NCBI GenBank assembly: GCA_016748015.1
Contig: JAAOMT010000523.1
Span: 1,413,595-1,477,594, forward strand
DNA from: Geosiphon pyriformis
Lineage: Eukaryota; Glomeromycota; Glomeromycetes; Archaeosporales; Geosiphonaceae
DNA length: 64,000 nt
Reading direction: 5' to 3'
Each line of letters opens with the position of its first letter. The first letter of the stretch is position 1. Below, piece by piece: positions 38,101 to 50,744 of this stretch. A model generated the notes under the pieces. It was not told where the DNA came from. It worked only from the letters and a program-made list of their open reading frames with translations, and searched no databases. The position numbers and the translations under genes were made by a program.

Positions 38101-38279
38101 CGGCCACCGATTGATAGCGACTCGCCATAACTAGCTTCCGACAGGTCCCAACCCTGCCGCAGACGCCTTTCATGTCAACAAACCCCACAATAGTTCTGCG
38201 CAATGAAATCAGCCGGCCACCGCTCGATGGCAACTCGCCATAACTGGCTTCCGACAGGTCTCAACCCTGCCGCAGACGC
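38101..38279. repeat. Two GC-rich 66-bp direct repeats
   Basis: Units at 38101-38166 and 38214-38279 match at 60 of 66 positions, and five of the six differences are transitions. Both start CGGCCACCG and end CTGCCGCAGACGC. The 47 bases between them are not repeated. GC content is far above the surroundings, which suggests DNA of another origin, such as the end of a mobile element. Confidence 0.85.
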
Positions 38280-39360
38280 TTCTTCAATGCTCACCAGAAA
38301 CTACTGCTAACCTTCTTGAGAATTTTTATAATTGAGCCCACCTAGTGATAAAAGAAGGAAGTGTTCAAGAACTAAGTATATCAAGTGCGGGAGTAAAGAA
38401 CGCAAAACGTGTGCACGCACAATCTAGAACTCAATGAATTGTGGAGAAGGCAATTATTATTGAATGCGTACTCTGGAGGCACAAACGTTTACAGCGCGTT
38501 ATCTATCGCTGGTCGGAGCAAAGGTAAAAGCACAAATTGTGGAGAAGGTGATCAAAAAACAACCTATCAGTTGTCATGTTGCCCGTGAACAAATCTAAGC
38601 ACTAATGGCGATTACGTAATTTCATTCAAAAACAATTACAACCTAAAAAAGAATATTTTTAACACGTGCCTGCAAGTCACCATGTTTTTATTTAAATTTT
38701 GTTTCCTATGAATTGCTTTTATCAAAAGAAATTTAAAGTATTGCAAAATTCACCTAGGAAAAAGTTGTTTTTGGTCTTAACTTTTAATTGAAAGTAAATT
38801 TCGCAAATAGCTTCTCATGAGTTCTTTTTTGAGGAGCTAAGCATAAATAATAAACGCTATCACTTAAAATCTTGTAATTATGATTCAATCCTATTTTAAA
38901 TAAAGATAACCTAACATCTTGCCAATCTAAATATATTTTCTTCGAGGGCTGACAAGGCCATCCGTGATGAAGAGATTTTAAAGTTTTAATTCCGAGCATG
39001 CCATTTATTATATTTTCAGAAGGAAAAGTCGCTCTTAATTTGTTTGCTCTCTCGTTCGTTTAATGAGTCCTTCAAAAGGGCTCGAACGTGTGAAACCAAA
39101 AAAGATGGAGAAAATTGCCGAGTTAATAATCGTTGAGATTGAGGGCCCATTTCAAAACTTTCCTATTAAAATATTTTGAAATAGGAATTTCTTAGCGAAA
39201 TTCTGGATAATTATAATTCAATTTTCACTTATTTCGAAAAAGCAATTGCATTTCTTTTAATCATTCATTGATGATATAAAACTCTAAAATCTATAAAAGC
39301 AACTATAAAAAGACAGTAGAAATCGTTTACTTATCATGAATGAATGAATGAATGAATTAA
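38280..39360. other. Intergenic region with a possible coding scrap
   Basis: The first 300 bases are still fairly GC-rich. A minus-strand frame at 38784-38999 (with HHGWPCQPSKKIYLDWQDVR) has an amino acid mix like real protein but no recognised family. A (GAAT)n tract followed by (TTAA)n at 39338-39371 runs across the stop codon of the Sel1 gene. Confidence 0.45.
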
Positions 39361-40518
39361 TTAATTAATTAAACCACCTATTTCCCAATAACCATCAAAT
39401 TCACCTTTTTTAAAAGCGCTCAGGAAGCATCTAAAAGAATAATGAAGATCTCGTGTAAAAGTCCAGTCTTTGATTCCGGAATATATTCTTCCCAATGTCA
39501 TTAAACTTTCCCCATTTCCTCCAGCGGCAGACTTTTTATACCAATAGAAAGCTTTCATCAAATCTCGCTTGCAACCTTTTCCGAATTCATAAGATTCTCC
39601 TAATTTATTTTGCCCATCAACGTCATCATTTAAAGCTGATTTCAGATACCAGTAATGAGCCATTTCTTTATTTTGCTCAATCCCAATTCCTCGACTGTAA
39701 CAATAGGCAAGATTATATTGACCACATTCATCACCAGCCTGAGCTCCCATTTGATACCAATAAACAGCCAGGGAATTATCTTCTAGGACGCCAGTGCCGT
39801 CTTGATAACAGCATCCTACTGAATTGTAAGCCATACTATTTCCAGCTCGTAGAGATTTTTTAAACCAATAAAATGCCGTTTCATAATTTACTTCAACTCC
39901 AGTTCCGGCATGATAACAATGTCCCAGATTATATTGACCAGTGGTGAATCCTTGTAGGGCACTCTCGGTAAACCAATAAACGGCCAATTTTAAATCTTGT
40001 TTTATCCCTGTCCCATCTCGATAACATCTACCGAGAAAGTTTTGACTATAGGCATCACCTTCGTTTGCTAATATCGTATAATATTCAAATGCTTTTTGAA
40101 AATTTTTTTCGGTCCCAATTTCATATTCATAACAGAAGCCAACCAAGTTTAATAATTTTGGTGTTTGTTTTGCTTGTTGATGCAACTCTGCGAAGAATTC
40201 TGGGAGTTGAATCTGCATATTTCGATCATTGATCCATTGAATTATTTTTGGTGGTAGTTTTGGAAGATAGGTTCCTTGTTCAATCCAATTAAAAAATAAT
40301 TTAGAAACATCTTCTATCAGAACAGTATTAGGATCAAGTTTGGAGCTCATTTTTGAACCATCTTTAGTTGGAGCAAGGTAAGATTGATGGTAAGAAACTG
40401 GAGTCAAAATTTTTCGTTCCATATCTTGATTATTAGGGGTAGCCGTGTTTGGGATTGGAATCAATTGGTTTTTGGATGAAATAATCGGAACAGGCTCTCC
40501 TAAATCATTTGGGTCCAT
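39361..40518 (-). CDS. Sel1-repeat protein (385 aa)
   Basis: Single exon from the ATG at 40518. The first ~110 residues are not repetitive (Pro/Thr/Asn-rich, then helical). Residues ~115-370 hold about seven regular Sel1-like repeats such as CYRDGTGIKQDLKLAVYWFT and CYSRGIGIEQNKEMAHYWYL. The repeats are better conserved than in the gene at 5290. The protein is a predicted alpha-solenoid adaptor in the cytosol. In Rhizophagus-type genomes such proteins often match the C-terminal part of kinase-Sel1 fusions, and this window has one such fusion at 58517. The partner is not known. Confidence 0.88.
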   Translation of the reverse strand: MDPNDLGEPVPIISSKNQLIPIPNTATPNNQDMERKILTPVSYHQSYLAPTKDGSKMSSKLDPNTVLIEDVSKLFFNWIEQGTYLPKLPPKIIQWINDRNMQIQLPEFFAELHQQAKQTPKLLNLVGFCYEYEIGTEKNFQKAFEYYTILANEGDAYSQNFLGRCYRDGTGIKQDLKLAVYWFTESALQGFTTGQYNLGHCYHAGTGVEVNYETAFYWFKKSLRAGNSMAYNSVGCCYQDGTGVLEDNSLAVYWYQMGAQAGDECGQYNLAYCYSRGIGIEQNKEMAHYWYLKSALNDDVDGQNKLGESYEFGKGCKRDLMKAFYWYKKSAAGGNGESLMTLGRIYSGIKDWTFTRDLHYSFRCFLSAFKKGEFDGYWEIGGLIN

Positions 40519-40783
40519 TTTTCATTTTTTGATAAGTCATTAAAAATTAGGGAATGAAAAGAGTGTTAATATATTTTCCTATTGTTTGTTGTGCAATTAT
40601 ATCATCACAGTATGCTGATCAGTAAATGCAGAGATGGTCTATATTGAAGCTTAAAAAATTTTAATTTTCAAAGGTCCAAATGATATACCATTATTTAATC
40701 TGATTAGTAAATTAAAAAACGAATAAAATTTGTATTCTAAAGGGTTGCAAACACTTTTGATTTTTTTTATCAACAACAACATC

Positions 40784-40834
<51 letters not shown>

Positions 40835-43253
40835 TATAATAATAATAATAATAATACTTGTATTTGATGTTTAATGAAAAAATTGTCAATATTTAATTTT
40901 TTAACATAATCTGTAATTGCAAAAAAATTTTATTTTTAAAAGAGTTTTTTTTATGAATTTATATGTAACAGATAAATATGAATCAAATGAAATATTATTG
41001 ATTTAAATTTAAAACCATTAAAAAGATTATAGATTAGAATCATAATTTTTTATTTTTAGACCAACTTATGTTTTTACGTGAATCATTGAATAAAAGTTTT
41101 TTTGTAAGATATTTTAAATAATTTATACATTTAATAAATGTATAAGGTTCGAATATTAAGATTTTACCTTTTGATCTAAAATCAAACAAGATTAAATTAT
41201 CTTTTAGGGCAATGATCCGATAATCTTTCCTGTGAGTAACAGGAAAGATTACCAGAATGTTAGAAGATAAAGTTACTAAAGATTATAAAGATTTTCCTAA
41301 ATTAAAAAAATGGGTCAATATGGTTGCACCTATTTATAATAAGTTGGCTGTTATGGAAGCGCAAATTGATTGATATCAAAAAATTCAAAACTTTATATGA
41401 TATAGTAGAAAGCAACAGATTATTTTGATCTTTTATAAACTATAGTGAAAAAAATTTCTATTTATCAAAGTCTCACTCAAAAAACAACAAAAAATCTAGG
41501 AAAAAAAATTACCTTTGTTTCCAATGTGGGATAATTGCCTAACGAATGACAATCACTTTAGATAACGGGGGACGCTTTCCTGAATTGAAATGCCGATTAT
41601 GTCATCAACTTTTCAGCAAATACAATGTATGTTGCAGATTCGAAATTATCTGATGAAACTAGACAATCAAACAAACTAAAAAGTAACAATCAAAGAACCT
41701 TCACCTGTTTCTAGCATCGAAAATACCTCCAAAAATTGGATATAAACAAGATAATTAAATACTCGCCAAGCACATCTTCGAAGAAGTTTGACTTTTGAAA
41801 AGAGTGAGGTACATTTTTTTGAAGTTCATTATAATGAAAAACTATTACATCAATTGTAATTTCTTTCATTAAACTTCCTAACAGCTTTATCAAACTGTTT
41901 CGGAAAATTCGGTGTAGAGATCCTTTGATAATTAGAGTGATACCCAACAAAATGATATCATTAATTGATTTCTCTCTATTGATTTAAGAGTGATATAGTA
42001 AAGAAAAAAGTTATTATAACTTAATACTTATTGTTTTGTCTTTTCGATGACTTCAATTTTAACTCATTTAATTAAAATTAAAAAATTTTTTAGTCTATAT
42101 TGTTTTTATTTGTAAAGCTTTCTTGAAATTCCCTACATTATAACATGTCTCAAATAATACATAAAACCATAGATGCTTATGGGAAAATTTTCAATAATTG
42201 GTTAGCCAAATGTCTTATTAATGATAAGGATTATTTTTTAAAAATTTGTTTCTACAAGATTACAATAATAAACTCCCTTTTAAACCTAAAAAAATGGGAT
42301 ACAAACAGCATTTATAGCGTTATTTTATCTTCCTTTTAACAACAACAGTGGTTTGATAATCTCCGATTTGTGAATATATCAACTGACTGTGGGATTGAGA
42401 AGGTGAAAAATAATAATATTCCCAAACAGAAATTTCATATGCTTTGGCAATTATAAATTTTTTCAATATTCTCAAATAGATCCCCAAAAACTTATTTGTA
42501 TAATATTAGTGATAGTAAACTACTAAATGTCTTTAGCAAATAAAACATAGTCTGAATAAATTTTGCTCTTGAATTCTACTTGAAATCACGTTTATAATTA
42601 TTAATTTCATTTGTCAAAATTATAGTTTTACATCAATTTGTTTTAAAAAAAAAAAATTTAAACGTGAAAAATCGTTTATGATTAAGAAAAAATTTCTCTT
42701 TAAAGATATATAACCAGTTTTTTAACAAACATCTTTTTCCAATCTTTGAAGCACTACTAGATGCTAATCCAAAAATTTACCGAGCGATAGGCGAAAGTTG
42801 GAAGTATCACCATTATGATAAAAAACTAGATGTCAAGAGTCTTCTGGGTGATACTGACTAATCATTCATGCATCAAAATTGTGATATCATATTGAGACGC
42901 TAAAACTTCACAATTCTTTTCTTAAATTAGCTTCATTAAAACTTGCTTTTTTACTATAAAACTAATTGATTGTTAAAGATTGTGAAACATGCAAGGCTTT
43001 TTTCAACCAGTTTAAAACTTGATGATAAGCTAATAAGTGTAACCCCGAGTTTTTCAGTTTAAAATTTTTTTAATGAATATTAAAAACTTTAGATAAAACT
43101 TTTATTAGAAAAATGAATTGAAAATTTTAAATCTAAGGCTTTGAAAGATAATCAACTGACCAGTTGGAGAACGATATAAATTTGTGTGCCAAAAATTTAT
43201 TTTTTTACGTCCCTTTGACCTTTTAAATCAAAAATATAGACAGAATCAATAAA
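40519..43253. other. Intergenic region with coding scraps
   Basis: Holds an (AAT)n tract at about 40784-40853. A short frame from 41257 (MLEDKVTKDYKDFPKLKKWV) is followed near 41515-41640 by a segment with two CxxC pairs (CFQCG and CRLCHQLF) in broken frames, possibly a former zinc-binding protein. Near 42700-42860 a segment contains FPIFEALLDANPKIYRAIG and then stops. None of these could be assigned to a family. Confidence 0.45.
41221..41251. repeat. Hairpin-forming inverted repeat
   Basis: TAATCTTTCCTGT is followed after five bases (GAGTA) by its exact complement, a 13-bp perfect stem. It ends six bases before the small frame at 41257. Its role is unknown; a terminator or element end is possible. 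Confidence 0.7.
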
Positions 43254-45665
43254 ATGCTTTTGGTGCAAAAATTTTCTTTTTTTAGTTTACTTCTATTCCT
43301 GTATTCTCAATATGATGTCAACTCTATGCCGCTTTTTGAGGAAGATGGATTTGATTCTTATTTTCGAATGACCATAATTCATACCAATGATGTTCATTCA
43401 CGTGTAGACCAAATCAATGAAGCTGCCACAGATTGCACTCCTGAACAATTCGCTAAAAGTCAATGTTATGGCGGAACAGCTCGTCATAAAACTGTCATTG
43501 ATCGATTACGAAGAAGAGGCAAATTCTTTTCTTTGTTGATGGATGGTGGTGATGAGTTTCAAGGTGAGCGGTTCAAGTGACTCTAACTTCCCATTCAAAA
43601 TTTATAAAAGTTTCAGCTAATTCTTTATAAATTTGCAATTAATTAAAAAAGGAACCATGTTTTATACTTATTACAAGGTAAGGAAAAGTATTTTCACATG
43701 ATCAACTTTTTGTTCTAGTTTAAAGAAGATCCTTTTACAATATTCTTATCTACCTTAACAAGGGAAATGTCACATCTCAAGTGATGGTAAGTTATTACTT
43801 GTCGCTTAGATTTTAAATATTCATTTGTATCTTACTAATAATTTTTAATGTTTCCTATAGAATCTCCTCGGATATAACATAACGGTAAATATTTATATCA
43901 CTTTCTTTTATTTTTGATCGATTGCTTCTATACGATTGATCTCAATTCTATTTTATATAGGCCATCGGTAATCATGAATTTGATAACGGTCCTGATGTCT
44001 TGGCTGAACATTTTAAACGGCTAAACGCTTATATCGTATGTGCGAATATTGATGCCAGTAAAAATCCTAACCTCGGACAGTATATAAAACCGTATCATAT
44101 ATTTGAAGAATATGGTATCGCAGTCATTGGATATATTACGAAGGTATCAATCACAATTAGGTTCTCTATGAATTATCCGGACTTCAGATATTCACTAAAA
44201 TTTTCATTTCTTATGAGTTTAGACTGCCGGTGGAATTTCGAATGCTGGTCCAACATTATCTTTCAGTGATCCTATTCCAATCGTTCAAAAGTACGTTGAT
44301 GAACTTCACGCCAAGGGCATCAAACGGATATTGACCCTTTCCCACAATGGTTATGATCAAGACAAGATACTCGCAGCAAATACGCACGGTGTTGCCGTAC
44401 ATGTTGGTGGGCATAGTCATTCATTTTTGTCGAGTAGAGTCGATGATGCTAATATCGCGGCAGGTCCTTATCCAACTATTATTAAAAATGCTAAAGGTGA
44501 AGATACTTTGATAGTTCAGGTATATTTCATATTTAAATCGAATATTATAAAATTTTATCTGTATCATTAAACTATAGTTATTGAATGTTCAATTTTAGGC
44601 TTTTTGGTCTGGAAAATATATTGGCCATTTAGATATCGTCTTGGATTCTCAAGGAAAGGTAGTCGCTTACAGAGGCGAACCTATCCTTATCGATCAATCA
44701 ATTCCTCAAGATTTATACGTGAAAAAGCTTGTTAGCGCTTGGCGAAAACCTTTTGATGAACACAGCAAAACCGTAATTGGTGAAGCACAAGATAACTTTG
44801 ATCAAACTAGATGCCAAAAATTCGAATGTGAGATGGGTAACCTTGTTGCTGATTCTATGTTATGGGCGAGATCGAAAAATAGCGATGTAGTTGCTGCTTT
44901 CATCAATTCTGGTGGTATACGTGCAGGATTGTTAAAAGGAAATGTTACCATTGGAAATACTGTGACCATCTTGCCCTTTGGAAACCGTTTAGTTGAAATC
45001 AAGCTTTCAGGGCAAAATATTACGGATATGCTTGAGAATGTTGTTGGTAGAAAGGTTAACAAAATTTCGGGGAAGCCAGTGACAAGCTTCATTCAAGTTT
45101 CTGGAATTCAGTTCCAGTATGATTCGTCGAAAGAAATCTATAAAAGAATAGTAATGGTTAAAATCTGGGATCCTACCCTCAAACAATATACTTTGATTGA
45201 TCCACTCAAAATATATACAATTGTTACAGTGGATTTTACTGCAAGAACTGGTGATGGGTATGTAATTTATTTCAAAGAAAAAAATGGCCCACTTCAAAGT
45301 TGGTTTATTGTATTTTCTCTAAAATTTATTTTGTTTCTTGCAGCATACTTCCATACCATATTGGAAACTTGGTTCGATTCGAGGATGATGCTGTGACGTT
45401 GCAACAATTTCTACGGAATAAAACGATTATAAAACCTTATTTGAAGGAGCGAATTAGTGACATTTCGTCAAAAGTTCAGATCTTTCAAGTTCTATTACCG
45501 GGCACCCCATTACATTATGCTTACACGAAAGCAACCAGCCCCATTGATGTGGAACTGCCGTCACCGAAACATTATAAAAATATTCTCTTTAGCCAAAAAT
45601 ATTCTCAAGTGACTGTTCAGTTTACGAATTTGGTTTCTTTCTTTAAAAATAAAAATTATACATAA
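43254..45665 (+). CDS. Secreted 5'-nucleotidase (UshA/CD73 family), 8 exons
   Basis: Exons: 43254-43563, 43652-43677, 43763-43786, 43861-43884, 43961-44143, 44223-44519, 44599-45257 and 45344-45665, giving 614 residues. A signal peptide (FFSLLLFLYSQ) is followed by the metallophosphatase domain with all expected metal and catalytic motifs: IIHTNDVHSR, DGGDEFQGT, GNHEFDNGPDV, LSHNGYD and VGGHSHSF. The C-terminal substrate-binding domain has INSGGIRAGL, SGIQFQYD and the aromatic/Asp loop TARTGDG. The family removes phosphate from extracellular nucleotides such as AMP, which would let the fungus scavenge phosphate and nucleosides or remove signalling nucleotides at the host interface. Exons 2-4 are only 24-26 bp long. 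No clear GPI signal is seen at the C-terminus, so the protein is probably released. Confidence 0.9.
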
Positions 45666-46821
45666 TCAAGAGAGTCTATTACTACTGGGGTTGATTAGAG
45701 ACCGGTAAGATTTACAAGCGAGACTTCAAGATTTTTTAGATGAAAATATCATTACAAATAGATTTTATACAATTTATTGTATAAGATTTTTAAAGAAACT
45801 TTTGTCGATTCGTGTATTAGAGCGAATCACAACAAGCGCTAATTTATTTATGCATTAATTTTTTGTTTTAATATTTCGCGGGATTTCACTCAAAATTCTA
45901 GAGCAAAAATAGGTTATTTCTAAAGGATTTTGGGAAATATTATATTTTAACCTAATTTTCAAAATAATTCTTAATTGTGGAAAGCTACTGATCACTGATT
46001 TTTAAATAATATCATATGAACAATCTTGATTTTTCTTTGACTTTAATTATAACTGTCTTGTTGAAAATATTTTTTCATTTTCCTCTGACTTATTATCAAA
46101 TAGCCACAAAAATATAAACTAATCTTATTCAACTGTAGAAAACGCGTGACATTTAATATATATATATATTTATTTATATTTAAAATGATATTATCAAGTA
46201 TTTTTCCTCATACACGTACATAAAAAGATGTGATACAAACAGAATCCCTTCAAAGATATTTTTATCTTAAATATTTCTTAGAAATTACAAAAAAGATTAG
46301 TTATTATTATTTTTTAATGCTTTTAAAAATTTTGAAAGTGTAATATATATATATTTTTTTGTAATACATGTTATGTATTGGAAAATATTTGTTTTTTCTC
46401 AGGTTGGTTGTTACTCTCTTTTCCAAATAAGAACATAAAACTTTTAAAGCAAAGATTAGACTTTTGAATTTTTTTTACTAGCCTATTCTTCACTTCGAAA
46501 TTTATAGTTTATTATTGGCCCAAAAACTTTAATTTTTTCGAATACCTTTTCATCTTATTAGATTTTTTGGATATTCAATTTTGAATTTAACTAAAATATT
46601 TAATTAAATATTATTATCTATTTTGTTCTCACCCCAATAATTCTAGTATAAAAATTTCAAATCAAACATTTTATTCTAAAATCCAATATCGTGAAAATTC
46701 CAACTTCTTTCAGTTCATTTGTCATATCAAATATTTTTAATAAGATACACCATTTCCTTCTGATGTACACTTTTTAACATTTCTTCAAACCTTTTATTAT
46801 TTCACGTCAAGCTCTCTTTAA
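45666..46821. other. Intergenic spacer
   Basis: AT-rich region between the converging nucleotidase and membrane-protein genes; it includes (TA)n runs near 46160-46170 and 46344-46353. No gene seen. Confidence 0.6.
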
Positions 46822-47780
46822 TCACTTAAGCCTATAAATAACACTCTCAACAAATTCCTTGACAAGAATTGCCAATCCAATGGAAAACACTGACCAGAAT
46901 ACACTTAAATAAATCAAATCTGTGGCTACGATTGCAGCATAGCTGAATTGTGTTAAGCCGAGAAAAGCCAATGAAATACAATATGTTAATAATGAAGCAA
47001 TTCTGAAAGCTTTTAAAAAGTTTGGCTTTGAGAAATCGGAGGTGAATGGAAGTGTAATTAGCGAAAGATAGTCTTCTTTGCCTGAATTGAATTTAGAAGT
47101 CAGATAATTACAAATTTAAAAATCAAGAGGATATAGCAAATATTAGGTGACTTTTCAAAAAAAAAAAAAAAGTAGGCCTACCAAAAAAGACACCGAAAAC
47201 ATGAAATTCCGAAAGTTGCCAAGCATAAAGTTCAAGTGCCGCTCTACTTAAACCAGCACGTGCTAACAGATCCAAAAAAAAGAAGAATGCTAGTGCAGGT
47301 TGCGTCCATGATGGGAAATCTGAATCGTTTAACTAAATTAAAAAATGATAGGAATTCACACTTTTGTCAAAATATTACTTCAGATATTTAAAAACTTCCT
47401 ACAAGCAATTCAAGAAAATGAAAAAAAATACCAACATCAGGGTACGCCAAATTTATCAAAATACAATATCCGATTAAATAATATGCATTAGCTAATGTCC
47501 AAAATATCGAATGAAATTCCGAAATAAGTGAACGATCGCCAGAATAAATTTGAACTAAATCAACTGGAGTTTTTGGAGAAATTGATGAATTTAATATCCC
47601 GTCAAAATTTGTACGTTGCTGATAATCTGGGATATTGATTGAGGTATAAGTGTAAGGGTTTGTTATAGTTGTTGTCGTTGTTTGTGGAGTTTGTGATGAT
47701 TCGAATAGTGCTTTGGAGTCAGGATTATATGGTGGGGGTGGTTCGGATGGTTGAGAGGTGGTAGTAGTAGTGTTTTCCAT
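46822..47780 (-). CDS. Multi-pass membrane protein of unknown function (248 aa)
   Basis: Three exons on the minus strand: 47432-47780, 47182-47319 and 46822-47081, all GT-AG and phase 1. The N-terminal 85 residues are Thr/Pro-rich and cytosol-like, with EPPPPYNPD, a PPxY motif that could bind WW-domain ubiquitin ligases. After it come four or five hydrophobic segments: around HSIFWTLANAYYLIGYCILI, ALAFFFFLDLLARAG, ASLLTYCISLAFLGL and YLSVFWSVFSIGLAILV. The protein ends in VESVIYRLK. No family is recognised with confidence. The start MENTTT at 47780 was chosen because the 29 residues above it look non-coding. Confidence 0.75.
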
Positions 47781-49959
47781 TGAATCTATAAAGGTTTTGG
47801 GGACAATGAAAATTTTTGAAGGAATGTGTAAAATTGGAATATTTTCCAAAGACCAATCTATGTTCAAGTAACTGATTTAACAAAACGGTTTTTCTTTTCT
47901 GTCAAATGATCTTTTAAAAGAATTTATCAAATATTTATTATTGATTTTAATTGGTTTCTCTTAAATTAAAATGTTGCACACAAAAAAGTCGTACATCGTG
48001 GTTTCAAGTTACCATATGGGAAGTAAAAATGCATAATAAATGTGTACCAATAAATTATCATCGGGGGTAACTACAAACTGTTCTAAACCTTATGAAGCCC
48101 GCAGTGGTGAGATTGTTGATGAAAAATTTTCGGTATGGAATGATCATGTCTTTCCTTTAAATTTGATACATGGCTGGAATTCCAATTCGTTTTCTCTCTG
48201 AGTGTGATTTATTAATACCCTTAAATTCTCTGAATTTTTTTGAGGTCATTGTGACATCAATATTAGTTTGATATATGATTTGATATCATAATTTAACTGA
48301 AGATCAAAACTCAACAAAACGTTTCACTCTGAAAATGACCTCATATTTAGAAGAACCTGTTCTATAAGATCTGCGATGTGTCGAAAAATTCATTATTTTT
48401 TTATCCCTAAGATACTTTATGCTCTCGAGCAAATAGATTACATCTTTGACTAGTCTAAACTAATTAATTTTCAACTTTGAAATCACGAATCAGAGGTAAC
48501 GCCCCTTTTTTATAAATTTAGAAAATTAAATTTTATGATTAAATAGCGGCTCCACCTCGTTGAAATGTGTTTTTTTAATGAAAGGAAATTCTGGCCTGAT
48601 GAAGTCTTAAAGAAAAAAAATGCTCGCTTCGACATGCTTTCGTTTTATTCACTAACTCATATGTTTGCTTGATACATAAATGACAGATCAATGGCCAATA
48701 AAAAATTTAATTTAAGAAATTCAAGTTTCAATTGGAAATTTGCTATTTTGTACCATCCCAATATTTATGAAAATATTTCGAGGGTCGTAAGCTTTTTGTC
48801 TTTTGTACTGAGTCGAATCTAACTTTTATGTATTAAAAACTCAATTCACTTAAGATTCTATAGTTGAATCTCAATAGAGAAACTAAATTCGAGTGACGCC
48901 CATTCTGAATCGGTTAAACTTTCATTTGATGTTATTGCAAAAAAGGACCGCAAAGACATCATGTTTTTTACAATGCATTACTTTCTGTTTTTTAAAAAAA
49001 GAGTGCTTCAAGAGTTTTAATTAATTAACTTATTATGAAACTGAAAATTTTTGCAGAGTAATGGTTTCACTAACCAGTTATTTAGTAGTGACGTAAAATA
49101 CCCCACCTCCTATTTGTCTGCATATCAGGCAACCGAGTAACTTGGCGTGTCATCAGACACCTTTGTTGCCCTTAGGCAAGAAAAAATCACGGCTGTGACA
49201 TCTCCATCTGCCACTCGTCTCAACGATATCCTTTCCCTTTTCCTGAAGTAGCTTCGCAAAATGCAGCCCCACCAGCAAGAAGCGTTACCCATATGCCTGT
49301 GTTTCTAACCTACAAACTCCTAACTTCAGACGATCGGGACTTAAGGCCTTATCGGAACGAGCAAGTCGCAAAGTAGTCTCAGAAATGATAATCATCCATC
49401 ACAACCGTCTCTGCCGCTTTTATTTTTGACCTCCTCCAATTGATATTCTCCCTTCATTCATGATCCTCTTCAATGAAACCTCTGATGAACAAGAACTTTC
49501 CCAAAATATTCTTGCCGCAACACTGTCTTCATCTACAGAATCTAAGGACGGCAAGCAGCTAAATACAGAAGAGAGCGCAGAACAAGCAAAAAACGCAATA
49601 CCAAGATCACCACAACGGCAGCATGCAACCAGCGACAAGGTTCAGGAAAAACTTTCAATCGTACGTTACTGGTAACACAACCACTTTTAGAAGCAGTTAT
49701 TGAAACAAAGGATGAGCTTGGCGACATTTGACTTGAATACTATAGTCGAGTGAAATAAAATGCTAAAGAAGCAAAATGGCATTACAGAAAGAAATGGGGG
49801 AAGCCTATGGAGCTTCGGCTATCTAGGGCAAAGAAAAGTCCGCGAAAATAAGAGGATACTGGGGCGGGACAGGTTAATAGGAACTTTTACTTTATACAGA
49901 GATAAAATGGACAACATTATTTTTAACTATCCAGTTTATAACTTTAAATATTTTTGTTT
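47781..49959. other. Intergenic region with a GC-richer relic block
   Basis: 47781-49080 is AT-rich and empty. 49080-49950 is clearly richer in GC and has long open stretches on both strands, for example ERASRKVVSEMIIIHHNRLC and KEAKWHYRKKWGKP on plus and ETQAYG and HFAKLLQEKGKDIV on minus, all broken by stops. It looks like a degraded mobile element; no transposase, reverse transcriptase or protease motif could be found. Confidence 0.4.
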
Positions 49960-50470
49960 CTGAACATTTTCGCGGTTATGGTTCCTCCTTTTTCTGCTTG
50001 GGTAAGATCTATTGGACGACTCATGATCGCGGTAAAATCAGAAATTTCCATAATTAAGATATAAGTTTCGTGATATTCTAATAATCTGTCCCCGCCCAGT
50101 AGATCTATCCATGCGGCTTCTATTAATCCTGGCGTTCGCGATTCTATGACTTGACAAAGCAGTCTTACATACTACGAAGGATTGTGCGCCTGCAAAGTGA
50201 GATCCACAAAAAGGCAATCGTTTATTATCGCGCCGTTTGAGGTGTCAGACATGACTATGCGGAAAATGATATGCTGGAGACATTACCATTTATGTCAAGT
50301 TCGGATTGCCAAGGGCAAGGAATTAGGGTGTTTTCATCTAAAATGAGGCTCATAATCCAAAAAGTCATTGGAGGGTTGGAAATGTACAAAACGCTAGAAT
50401 TGCCGGCTTGTAATGAAAATGACTTTCAAGGAATCCTCATCCAGGCAATAGTAGTTTTACTTAGCAATGC
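49960..50470 (-). pseudogene. Unidentified decayed coding sequence (about 165 residues)
   Basis: One minus-strand frame reads for about 165 codons with only a few stops. It includes RFVHFQPSNDFLDYEPHF, SDTSNGAIINDCLFVDLT, CQVIESRTPGLIEAAWIDLL, YHETYILIMEISDFTAIMS and RPIDLTQAEKGGTI. The amino acid mix is that of real protein. The last ~70 codons are uninterrupted. I cannot name the family; it may belong with the GC-rich relic block downstream of it. Confidence 0.5.
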
Positions 50471-50744
50471 TTAATACTACTATTTATGCCTCAATCCATC
50501 TATAATTAATAGTTTCCTATCTAATTTATTCATAATTTAAGATTAGGATCCACAAGTAAAAAAGAGAATTCTCGCAAAAAAGCTATCCAAACATGATTTT
50601 TTGAAAAATTTTAAACAACACAATAATTTACGAAATTTTATTGGACGATGAAGAGAACATAAATTTTCGTCAAAATCAATTTATTAATGGATGGCTATTT
50701 TTGCTATGTTGGCCCCAGCTTGGAATCCTTGATAAGCGTTTATT

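Noticed and set aside
43680-43762. Extra exon FKEDPFTIFLSTLT in the nucleotidase
   Set aside because: It would put a stop in the following frame and break the conserved YYKGN join; it is read as intron sequence.
44802-45297. Minus-strand frames inside the nucleotidase gene
   Set aside because: Antisense shadows of the large exon 7.
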